Positions 11,531 to 22,400 of a stretch of DNA of 64,000 bases are shown piece after piece. Both the position numbers and the translations under genes were made by a program. This DNA comes from Bolinopsis microptera (lineage: Eukaryota > Ctenophora > Tentaculata > Lobata > Bolinopsidae): NCBI RefSeq assembly GCF_026151205.1, contig NC_087080.1, forward strand, positions 10,153,837 to 10,217,836, in the 5' to 3' direction. Position 1 is the first letter of the stretch. Every line of letters starts with the position of its first letter. The notes under the pieces are model-generated. The model saw only the letters and a list, made by a program, of their open reading frames with translations, ran no database searches and had not been told where the DNA came from.

Positions 11531-12106
11531 TACACGCTAATCTCACCTTAGTTCGGCAATAATACCACAATAGGGTGTTGGAATCATCATTTCTAAATAA
11601 ATGTTGGATACCAAGATATCAAGAAATTACAAAAGACGGTACCTACTATACCGAGATCAGAATATGAAACAGTGAATCTTACTTGGTGACTAATTTTGGT
11701 ATGATATGTACGCGTACGAGGCTGGGCCTGGATGGCCCACGAGAGTTAGAGATTGTTGCGACCTAAAATGAGAATTACTTTATATGGGGCTCAATCTGTT
11801 GGTGCATTGAAATACACTTAATAACGTGTAAATTATTAGAAATACTAGCTTACCAGTTTATTGATCAAAATAACATTGGAATAGACATTTTTGTTTAATG
11901 GTTTATTGATCATGATTGCTTTTGAAACTGACCGAAAACGGTGGACACAGCTTTGTTCTGTCAATGGCTATTTGTCTTGATAAATTTGTTACAACGGCAC
12001 CGAGTTTAACTCCAGTAAAGTTCAGTGTTATCGTTAATAGCAAGTCGTCTTATTTGTGAAAAGGTATTCACATGGGGACAATCATACACAATTGTATCAA
12101 ATCTTA
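11531..12106. repeat. 572-bp tandem duplication, copy 2
   Basis: Second unit of the tandem pair. It carries an orphan copy of the end of exon 4 without its splice acceptor, so it should not encode anything by itself. Confidence 0.9.
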
Positions 12107-12234
12107 TTGAATAATAATCGGTATTATTTTCAAGACAATAATATGATAGTGTCATTGTGCGCGATAGAGCAATAGAAATTAAAACATTTTGAAGTGTAAG
12201 AGTGTCGCCTACGCCGTACATTTAGTGAGTCATC

Positions 12235-12318
12235 CTGTTTCACTACATTACATTTCACTACATTTCATTACATTTTACTACATTTCACTACATTAAATTT
12301 CACTACATTTCATTACAT
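12235..12318. repeat. Short ACATTTCACT minisatellite
   Basis: Imperfect repeats of CACTACATTTCATTACATTT occupy about 85 bp. Nothing else is visible between the tandem duplication and the element at 12696. Confidence 0.75.
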
Positions 12319-12695
12319 GGCTGATGGCATCAATACAAAATCCTTGAATTTTTAAGTCTCTGGTCGTGTGTACCTGGTCTCCAAAATGCAAAGCTGTATG
12401 ACCAGCTTCTATAAAAGGTATTTTTGGTGGCTCCACTCTTTGATACGCTCACTAATTCAATAAATTAAAGACCATCGTGATTCGCGGGCATGATTGATGA
12501 TGAATTTATTAAATCCACTTAAAAATCACGGCTTAATATCCTGTGACTGTAGTTCTGGACTCTACTTTGGGACGTACTTTAGTTAGACAGCTAAATTTTG
12601 CTGGAAATCGCCTTTGTTGAAATCGCTGCGACGCTGCGTGTCAAAAATGGCTACGTGTGGAACTAGAATTAAACGTGTACCAGCTGTCTGCTGAG

Positions 12696-13312
12696 CAGTG
12701 GCGTAACGAAGGGCCCCGCTGTGCGGAGGGGGGAGGGGCCGTCGTAGGGGGCGCCAAATCGTCGTTTGAAATTGAATGTTATGTGGAACAATTTCGAAAA
12801 CTTAATTAAAGTACCAGCAAAACTGCGCGTTTTGCTCTAGATCGCTCCTTGTCCTACTAAATCGCTCGCCCAAATTTTAAGATAATTCTTGTAAAAAGGC
12901 CCTTTGGGCATGAAAGTGATCTAAATCGGAGTATTTTTGGACGCTGATTCCGATCATCGCCCCCCACCCCCATGACGTAGGGTAAAAACACTTCCTTGGA
13001 GAGTTATGGGCTTGGGTTAGGGTTGTGGTAAGGGTTATGGTTAGCTTCGGGGTTATGCATTATGGTTAGGGTTAGGGTCGGGATTCCGATTAGGGTTTAT
13101 GTATAAAATCGTTTTGTACGGCTGCAAAACCATAAAAACCAAAGTCACGTGACATTTTTGGGCGAGCGAATTAGTAAAAGCCGCTCCAGATACACACTTT
13201 TTTAGAGATTTTACCGACGTATTCTCTAAAATCACCTAATTTGTTCAATTTTAGGGAGGGGCGCCTTTTCGGCGGGGGGGGGGGGGCGCCAACAGGCAAC
13301 GTTACGCCACTG
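12696..13312. mobile_element. hAT non-autonomous element containing telomere-like repeats
   Basis: The ends are CAGTGGCGTAACG and its reverse complement, a typical hAT terminus. A perfect 8-bp duplication CTGCTGAG lies at 12688-12695 and 13313-13320. The interior (617 bp in all) has no transposase. It holds G-rich subterminal regions and TTAGGG-like repeats at about 13010-13100. A fragment of the same terminus lies at 39138. Confidence 0.88.
13010..13100 (+). repeat. Interstitial telomere-like GGTTAG repeats
   Basis: Degenerate units such as GGGTTAGGGTT, GGTTATGGTTAG and GGTTAGGGTTAGGGTC run for about 90 bp inside the hAT element. Animal telomeres are normally TTAGGG, so this is either captured telomeric DNA or a coincidental G-rich minisatellite. 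Confidence 0.7.
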
Positions 13313-13320
13313 CTGCTGAG

Positions 13321-14631
13321 TGATGTACCTATTCTCAAAACAACCCACGACAAGTTCTGAAAAGTTCTTCAGTCGCTTGACCAAGATAAGTTACGTGAAT
13401 TGCAACCCTTTATAACGTGATCTCCAGTGGTCAATCAAATCAGCTGAGACAACATCTCTCCCTCGTCCGCGAATACGATAAAATACTGGATTTTGGAAAT
13501 GGTTCTTTTGTCTCTTATCTGATCTGCAATCTGCGTAGGAGAATATAGCCTTTATTTTACAATATGATTTATTGATACAGAGCGTGACGTTGTTTGATGT
13601 TTCTGTTTTATATAATACTGCCCATCCCATTTTTCCTTTATCATGTAGCAGAGTATTTAAGTTTGGATGCAGTTTTATTGATTCACACCTGATAAGGCAT
13701 TTGACTGGGCTCGTCAGAAATGCAGGGAACCATGAAATTCTTTAAAACACTCCTTTTTTCCCTCCATCTGTCTGGGAATCTCTCTCGCCCTTACTTTAGC
13801 TCACAGGTTATTTGAGAATCTGGATCATGTGACCCTCTCTATGACCTTATAATGTGCACTTTTCTCATTCCCCCCCGCGACTCAGAGAGGTCCGATATAG
13901 AGAGGTATCACTATCACGATGACACTTTCTGCAAATTCAAAACAATAAGAAGAAATAAAAAGAACTTTGGGTGCAATCTGTTTTTATCACTTTATCACAG
14001 AAAACAAAGAACCATTTACGAGCTATTTATGGACAAGTAAAAACTGCACTGGAAGTTTTTTCGAGAATTCTTTGTTTTTGTTGCGTGTTATCATATTGCT
14101 GGACCACTTAAATTCTTATAAAACTGTACGGATTTTCTCAGTTCCCATTGGTCGTGTGTTATAGTCATGTGATAGTTCATTTTTTGGGGGAAAACTGTTT
14201 CTTTCTTCTTTTTTTGTTATCTTGATTTTCCAGTTTTTGTGCTTTAAATTGCGTTTTTGCTATATTCTATTTCTATGGAAACGATTGATCATTTAGAAAA
14301 GGGACCCATAAAAACTCACTCTCACTTTATGACTTTAGCCAAAGACCGTTGAGATCTCTCGTTCCGATCAGCCATTAGTAACGACTAAGTTGTAAGTCTT
14401 ATCGCTCGTGCGCGGCACCCGACTACCATGAGCCTTATGGCTACAGAAATGTGGGCTAACACTGTTCTATCGGAGCCCAAATGTTATTGTTATTTGCTTG
14501 AATAACCCATATAATTTCCCCTTGAATGTTGAAATTATATTGAATCTTATACCATTTCTTTAGAAATTTTTGTTTCAACTCATAACGAATAATTTTCCTT
14601 ACGACTACCCCTATATATAACTAAAGAAAAT
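13321..14631. other. Gene-free upstream flank of the GPCR gene
   Basis: I see no supportable exon. Short ORFs are present but lack splice context or family similarity. The GPCR promoter must lie here; I could not pick out a convincing core motif. Confidence 0.4.
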
Positions 14632-17600
14632 ATGTACCATCAGGAAGTAATGGTTGAACAACAATACACGGTCATTCATTTTGTGATTTCACTCATTCTG
14701 AGCGTGACAGCTGGTCCTGATATTGATGACTGTAAGTTATTTTAATAGAGATTTATCTTTTATAAACGTTTAGATTTAGATGTAGCTATTGGTAAAGTAC
14801 TCTGCGTCTACTTCTCAATATCGTAGTACTAGTAACACCTTGTTAATATCAAAGTTAGCAACTTTTCTCATTTTGCGTTAAAATTAGAAACTATTCAACA
14901 AAATTGCAAAATTTAACAAATTAATCAAAATTAATTTTACAGTTGGCAATACGTGTGAGATTAAAGAAATGCATGGCTTTCTTCAAGCTGTATGCAGTAT
15001 TTACCACGGTATTACCATGTACAAGTGCCCATTTTCTCCGACACAATATTATGTTCTGGAAAAACTAAGCTTCTCCAAGCAAGACACCTTCAGTACGATC
15101 TGTCCTAACGATCCGCTTGGATATCAGGTTTTTCTTATTTATTTCATTGAATTCTGTGAAATATTTTGCCGTTTTCTAATCGAAACTCGACAATTTGTTT
15201 AGTTTTTGTTGGATTAAGCCCGTGGTTATATCAAAGATCACGAATATTACAGGGCCACCATTCACAGTACACCCTTATTTATCAATTTGGTTTACTATTT
15301 TACTAAATATGAGAATTTCTCTGAAACCCTCCTCCGATCAGGTATGCGGCTCCACACCCAGTATGGTAATCTCTCCAGATAAGTACTCTGCCTGTGGGTC
15401 TCTGCTTTGTAAACCACTAAATACCAGCACTAATTCTTACGAACCCAAAACTGTCATTGATATATGCTCCAACAATACAATTTGCCCGAATCTTCCCGAT
15501 TTGGAGGAGATAGGCTGTTCTTCAACCGGCATCGTGAAATTGATGAGCGATAGAATTTGTAACGATGTTTGTGATGATTTTGACTGTGAGGACGAGAGTG
15601 AATGTAACGGATTTAGATACGGGATCATGTGTCAACCAATTCCATATCACGTGAGCACGGCTAACATTTGCGATGGAACCACTCACTGTTTGGGGAAAGT
15701 AATGAATGATAAAGTTGGACGTCAATATATAGACCCAGCATATATAAATTTTAAGTTAGATCCCAATCTAGGTGTTGACGAGATTTATTGCCGAGCTGCA
15801 ATACAAAAGGGTATGCCCTGGTGCGTAAGTGGAACAGATAACCGGAAGATAGTCCCTATATTCAACTTCACCCGGTGTGCCGCTATTTCCTACAACCGCG
15901 ATAGAATAGCAACCGGCAAACCACAGCCTTATTGTGCTAACTTTCACGACCAGACAAACTGCACAGATACCAGTAAGGTTGCAGGAAGATGTCACGTGAC
16001 GGGTTATGGAGTGAGCACTATCTCCAACGGTGTGGTGTGCAGGGGCAAGCAACTAGAAGTGGGTATCTGCACCAACCTGATGGACATTCAGTGTCACACC
16101 CTGTACCCTGGCTGTACTGTTCACAAGCACCAGCTCTGTGATGGGGTTCACGACTGTTCTGATGGAAGTGATGAGCTTGTTGCTGCTTGTAAGGATATGA
16201 GTATACAGAAGTGCTTGCGGAGTTTCAAGCACAATGCTGAGTTGCAGATACCTGTACTGTGGATAGTAGATGGTATTTCTGATTGTGTTGATGGTGTTGA
16301 TGAGAATTTATCTCTTTGGCCGACTTGCGGAAGGTTTGGAAGCGAACGGTATGTTAGAGATAACTCGACATGTCATGATATTTTCTTATGCATGGATGGA
16401 GCAATTCGGTTTATTAAAATGAACGAACTTTGTGATGGAATCGAAACATGCGGTAATGAAAACAAACTCTGCAGAATAAGCCGAGGAACACTTACCTTCT
16501 CCACGTCAAAGCAAACAATCGGATCTTCAAAATTTCTAAGCTACTGTATCGCTGGTCTTGAAGATATGCAGCGTAAGATAGGTTCATGCACATCTCAACC
16601 GTTTGACAAGTTCCGAGAAGACATATACGGCTTACCTCGAGAAAGGAATAGTATATCGTACCCTCAAGTAATGACAGACTGTAACCATTTCTTTGGTGAT
16701 GCTTATCTGTATCTCAGTTGTCTGGGAACGTGTCAGAACTCCAAGTGTCCCCTGGTACGGAAGGTGACATACAGTGAGTGTAAAGAACAGTTCGAGGCTA
16801 ACAGAGTCTACACCTTGGTCAATAACCAGTACCTCACCTTCGTTGTCAAGAAAGCTGGGGTCTACCACAATGATTTCTTTGTCTGTGAGAACGGGATCTG
16901 TGTGGAGTACGATAAAGTTTGCAACCTGGTGGATGACTGTGGAGACGGGTCGGACGAGTGGAGCTGCAGTAACCATTACCAATGCGACGAAAATCGCACT
17001 TACATTGCACTTACCCAGCGATGTGATGGCAAGGTTAATTGTGAAGATTGGTCTGATGAATGCAATGATCAATGTGGCACACAGATAATTAACGGCGTAG
17101 TACTGAAAGGCTCTGCTTTTGCAATCAGTTTTATAGCAATAGTGTTCAACATAGTCGTTCTGATTGAAAGCAGTTTGGACTTGCAGAAAGGGAACAGCAG
17201 GCGGCTGACCCTCATCAATAAGATCTTGGTTGCAATGATAGGTCTCGGTGATTTAGTGATGGGAATATACCTATTTTCATTAGCCGTAACAGACATTATA
17301 TACGGTACGTCGTTCTGTAGGGAACGAACCAAATGGCTCACCAGTAGATACTGTTCAATACTGGGTGTTATCAGTACGATTGGGAGTCTTATATCTCTCT
17401 TCTCTTTAACTCTTCTCAGTCTGTCTCGGGTTATTGGTATTAAGAGCAGCGTGATGCAGGCCAATCCTGGGTCCAGCGGGAAGACTCGCAGCTACAGAGT
17501 TGTACTTTTATCAAAACTAATTCTGTGTCTGGCTGGTCCTTTGGTGCTCGTTACAACACTCATAGCCACTGCACCACTTTTCCCTGTATTTGAAGACTTT

Positions 17601-18401
17601 TTTGTCAATGGGTTGGTCTACGATCCAGATATAAAGCTGTTTATTGAACCCATAGGGAAAGACACGCACTTTGACTTAATTGCAGGATACTTTGGAAGAG
17701 CAAAAAGACAGGACATAAAGTGGTCACTGATAGTCAGTCTTGTGAGGAAAATGTTTTCCAGTGACTATGGAAACTTAGACGGCAAAGTGCATCAGGTTGA
17801 TTTCTATGGAAATGACGGAGTCTGTCTGTTCAAATATTTTGTAAACAAACATGATCCTCAGAGAGTTTATAGCCTGTCTGTCCAGGTTATCAACATTATA
17901 TGTTTCGTTATAGTGGCTGTCTCTTACATCATCATTAATACAACAACCATCAATACATCAAACCTGCTGACAAAGACTAATAACCCCACTGCTAAGTTGA
18001 TTAGAAAAAGAAATAAAAAACTGCAAAGAAAAATTGCAGCAATTATCGCAACGGATTTTGTTTGTTGGATCCCTTTTGTTGTTATTAGCGGTTTGCACTT
18101 CCTCGAGGTTACAGATGCTTCTAAACTTTATGGAATCTTCTCTATTGTAATACTCCCTATTAACTCGGTTATCAACCCGTTCTTGTACAGTAAATATATA
18201 AGTTTATATGCTGTTAAACTCAACCCTACAAGTTATCTTGTGTCCAGATACTCTAAATTCAGAAAAAGAAGACAGTTAAGATGTCGAAAAGAGGGAAGAA
18301 GTGGTGAAATTCAGATGCAAGACATGATTGGAAGCAGCGATAATAAAGTGAAAACTACGGGTAGGGTGGCTGGGCCGGGTCTCCAGGTCACGCCATTATG
18401 A
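14632..18401 (+). CDS. LDLa-repeat rhodopsin-like GPCR, three exons
   Basis: Exons 14632-14731, 14943-15127 and 15342-18401 join in frame (phases 1 and 0) and encode about 1114 residues. The first exon gives a signal peptide (hydrophobic around residues 15-28). The large ectodomain is Cys-rich and contains several LDL-receptor class A modules with the acidic calcium-binding SDE box, clearest near residues 351-372, 615-642 and 642-672, and a degenerate one near 162-183. A seven-helix domain runs from about residue 680 to 1050, with CWIPF in helix 6 and NPFLY at the end of helix 7. The end of helix 3 reads LSRV instead of the usual DRY, and extracellular loop 2 is about 100 residues long. LDLa plus 7TM is the layout of relaxin-receptor-like and mollusc GRL101-like receptors; no leucine-rich repeats are evident. 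The ligand is unknown. The open frame extends upstream of 15342 into intron 2, but that part is non-coding. Confidence 0.88.
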
Positions 18402-19190
18402 TAAGTTTAAAAACACGACCCTAATTCAATATTTTCAAACATGGTTCAACTCAACACTGACTTCTTCTGGAGGGGGATTTGTTTGAAACATATAAGTGAT
18501 ACGAAAAGTTTTTTAGCACTGACTTCTTCAGTTTTTTTAAAACATTTAATCCTCTCAAGGACAAAATCTCTCGGGTAATGATAATTTATATAATCATAGC
18601 GTTTGTTATATCTTTACATATTTATGTACATTATACATGACATATCTAAACATATCTAATGTCTATGTTCTCTATCTATAAGTGAATTCTTATCATTTTT
18701 TTCTGGATGTGCTTGAAAATCCATTAAGTCACTGTCGAAGTATCCAATGCCCATTTACAGACCGTACTTACCAATTAGCAAAGTACAGCATGTGTTGGGA
18801 GATTGTGTAATTGTGCCTACATAACCATATATGGTATTTGATCCTGTTTAATAATAACAAGCAATAATTATAATTATAATTATAATTATAAATATAATTA
18901 TAATTATAATTATAACAAGTAATCATGTTACCTTTGAATTCCGTGCCAGTTGCCACCAATACAAATATTATCATTTCTTAACAACAAACACGAACAACTA
19001 TGATTTGGAAGTACAAAATTACATAATGCGGAACTCAAAAACACAAATACTAGATCAAATTTAAAATGTATTTAAAATTAAAAACATAATAATCAAGCAA
19101 ACATGTTTCTCTTTTACAGATCCAAGAATAACAAACAGTCGCTTATGGATTATCACGACACAGCCGATCGTACATCAGTTTTATTACAGA
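18402..19190. other. Downstream flank of the GPCR with a TAATTA microsatellite
   Basis: AT-rich sequence. A (TTATAA)n-type tract lies at about 18864-18917. No gene is visible. Confidence 0.5.
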
Positions 19191-19333
19191 TGTGGATTGT
19201 GGTGGGGAGGTGAGGCATATTTCGCTGACACGTGGTATCACTTAATCAATGAGCGTTTACTATTGACCGATCAAAACCCAGAGTCACTGTCACGTGTACA
19301 AAAATGTGCCTCACCTCCCCACCAGAATCCACA
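19191..19333. mobile_element. Palindromic MITE, family A
   Basis: The left end TGTGGATTGTGGTGGGGAGG and the right end are inverted repeats of about 43 bp that include CACGTG near the inner edge. The element is 143 bp and has no coding capacity. A diverged relative lies at 56799-56947. It sits 110 bp beyond the stop codon of the LITAF gene. Confidence 0.72.
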
Positions 19334-19442
19334 GACAGATGGACAATAACTCAGCGTCCTACCACGGACTTAAACCCTGATTCTCATCTTATTTGTAACC
19401 AACCAACTTTCTATCAGTGGTTTATAAATTATAATTGACCTT

Positions 19443-22400
19443 TCAGTCAGCTAGAGTCTTATCAGCAGACAAGATCTGTTCCTTGACCGTCTGGCTGCAG
19501 ATGGGGCAGTGGTGTATTGGCTGTTGGAACTTCTTAAACACGTGAGGGATAAAACACAGGCTGAAATAGATTATAGTTTAGTTTATTCAGTTCAAATCCT
19601 GACTTGATAACATGAAGATTCAAGATTGTAGAGTTAGTTAAGTTGTCTCTCAGTTGTATTAAAAATCACATACTTATCCCAGGGATGAAAGATTGTTGGT
19701 TGAACCGACGTTGGGATATCACAGTGCTGGCAAGCACGACCGTTGCATTTATTGTGGGTATACTATGTACCCCATTTACTATTATACCCCCTTTGGTACA
19801 CGTTACAAGCCTCTTTCGTGCACGCGAAGCGTGCACTCCGGCCGGAGGCGGCGGCCGAAGGCCGCCGCCTCCGGCAGGAGTTTTTCAGGCATTAAGACTC
19901 ATCGGAAGTCGTTCGACAGATTTATTTTTAGTTCAAAACATTCTAATTTGATGCCAAAGATGACACGAATAAAAAATAGTTATGTTGAGATTTTTAAGAA
20001 ATTTGCATAAAATACTCGCCAGCACTGTTATACGAAATTCGGTAAAAAACCCAAAATCGCCATATTCAGGTGCCTTAAAAACCATGTTACAATTGAGTTA
20101 GAGATCTGAAATTTTTTAGGACGTCTAGACGTTGACCAAATCGATTGCAAAAAAAGTTTCAAGTTTCAGGAGCATCGGGAAATGGGTTTTCTAGAACCCC
20201 TGTTTTACGACAGATTGTCGTGATACATACATACATACATATATTCAGGGATAGACGCTTTGCCAGTCAATTATAGGCTACATTCAGGTGTCTGTAGATT
20301 TGTACCTATAAAAGATACAGCCATTTCCGACCACAGGTCTTGCAAATAATTGTTTACACTTTAGTTTACATTGTATAACAAAATTATTTGACGTCATAAA
20401 CACCCCTTGATGACGTCATCAAGTTAACCGTTTTTAAAACTTGATTTTTGACAAAGTAATAACTTTTAAAATCAATTTTAAACCATTAAGATGTAATTTT
20501 ATTCAAAATCTGAGGAAATTTTCACCCTAGATAATTGTTCAAGCATTCTGAAAATCTACCGGAAAGTTTTTCTAGCTTGCTCCTTCATAAAGATATTCGT
20601 TATTGAAGTTTGTGCTTTTTTGAAGAATCATTTTATAAAAACGTCAATTTTGCGATTTAGTATTCTCTGGTGTTGGGCCATGCCTTGGGTTGTGGAGCTC
20701 ATTTCTGCTTCTTATAGGTATAAATTGTGCATTAGGCTAGTTTTAAAGTTGAAAATCGAAAAGTTGCACACGTGGGGACACGCCCAAATTGAAAGAAAAT
20801 TGCTAAAATCACTGAAAATTGCTGTTTTCTTCATTTTCTGTCAACTTTAGAGTGCCGTTGTGATTACAGTTCTTCTTGAAATACTTTGAAACTTTGCATG
20901 CTTATCAAGCTATATATAAAACAATTACATGCAAAAATTTACGGCGATTCAATATTGTATGCGCACGCAACGTCCGCTCAAAGTTTGCACGTGCGAAAGG
21001 TGAGAATTTTGCTCATTCGTGATTTCCAACAAATTCTGCTTTGCCACGACAGTTTTATGTCATTATATATATTTAATGCCAACTTGAATAAGTATTAAGT
21101 GGCATATTCAGTCAGTGATCGACCGATATGCTTCCCTAAACACAAGGATATGTTTTTAAAGGAAAAATTTCGAAATCGTTGAAACTTCCTCCTTATTAAT
21201 GAAGATATCAGTTTATATTTCGACTTTATAAAGTACCCTGACATTATAATCAAAAAGAGATGATATTTTACCAAAACCCATAATCATGGGTAGAGTGGAC
21301 CGCTGCCAGTGTCTCTCTTTCCCAAACAAAAGGAAATGATATTAACTTGATTGACCGTTCTCAAATGCAAAATGATACCGAGAATGAAATCGGTCGCTCG
21401 CTTTTCCCATTCATTTACAATTGTAATAGATTAAGAAGAACTACCCAAAGGCAGCTGTACTCGGCAATGAAGATTTAATAAACTCCAGCTTGTTCAATAA
21501 GTAATAACTACCACCCTTGTCCCTTACCCCGAAATACTAGGTATCGACCCGAACGCAACCCAAAGAGATTTTTACAGCATCTGATTGATGTAATCAATCG
21601 AAACTTATTTATACAATTCGTAAGCCGTGAATGAATGGGAAAAGCGAGCGACCGATTTCATTCTCGGTATCATTTTGCATTTGAGAACGGTCAATCAAAT
21701 TAATATCATTTCCTTTTGTTTGGGAAAGAGAGACACTGGCAGCGGTCCACTCTACCCATGATTATGGGTTTTGGTAAAATAGACTCATGATAATTTAACA
21801 GTAGGGTAACTATGGGGGGCCGGGGTTCCAACCTTATTGGAATGAGGCAGAATTAGGTCGGAACAACCCCCGGCCCCCAGCCCCTCCCCCCAACTATGAT
21901 AACATGTGTAGAGAATAGGAGGCGGTGAATTTTGAAATTGTTTTTAAAGTTCTCAATCTAAATAAACCTACCAGCAAGGCATCAAGAGCAAGGTGCACAT
22001 GTAGGTGAAGTAGGTCTTCCGGTGGATAACGTTAGTCATGATGTTCTCACCACAATGCTGACACGTCGTCTGAACCTGGGTGTGCTGTCTGATCTTCTGT
22101 GTCATCTGAAGGTCATATATTAGGTCATATATTAGGTAATGTAAATAATAAGGTGATACTATATCGAATGGAACGGGCTTTCTTTCCTCAAACTTCACTT
22201 ACATTAAGAACTAATATTTATCAGCGACTAGAGAGATGGACTTTATTACGTAGACTGTATTAGCACCAATATCTTCATTTTAGAATGACGCACTTAGCAA
22301 ATTTAACTCCATGAAGGTCCCATGAAACTCGTGTGACAGTGTTGCACGTGTTCCATGATGGAGTTACTAGGTTACATTAGTGGTGAGCCTGACACCCGCC

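Noticed and set aside
14330-14460. Possible small structured RNA or SINE head
   Set aside because: The sequence looked compact, but I could not find polymerase III boxes or a convincing fold.
15195-15341. First 49 codons of the long GPCR open frame
   Set aside because: The phase-matched exons 14632-14731 and 14943-15127 give a signal peptide and join at 15342, so this part is intron.
15437-17464. Several ORFs overlapping the GPCR in other frames and on the minus strand
   Set aside because: They are shadows of the long receptor exon.
19585-19620. tRNA-like TTCAAATCC T-loop motif
   Set aside because: No acceptor, D-arm or anticodon arm could be folded around it.
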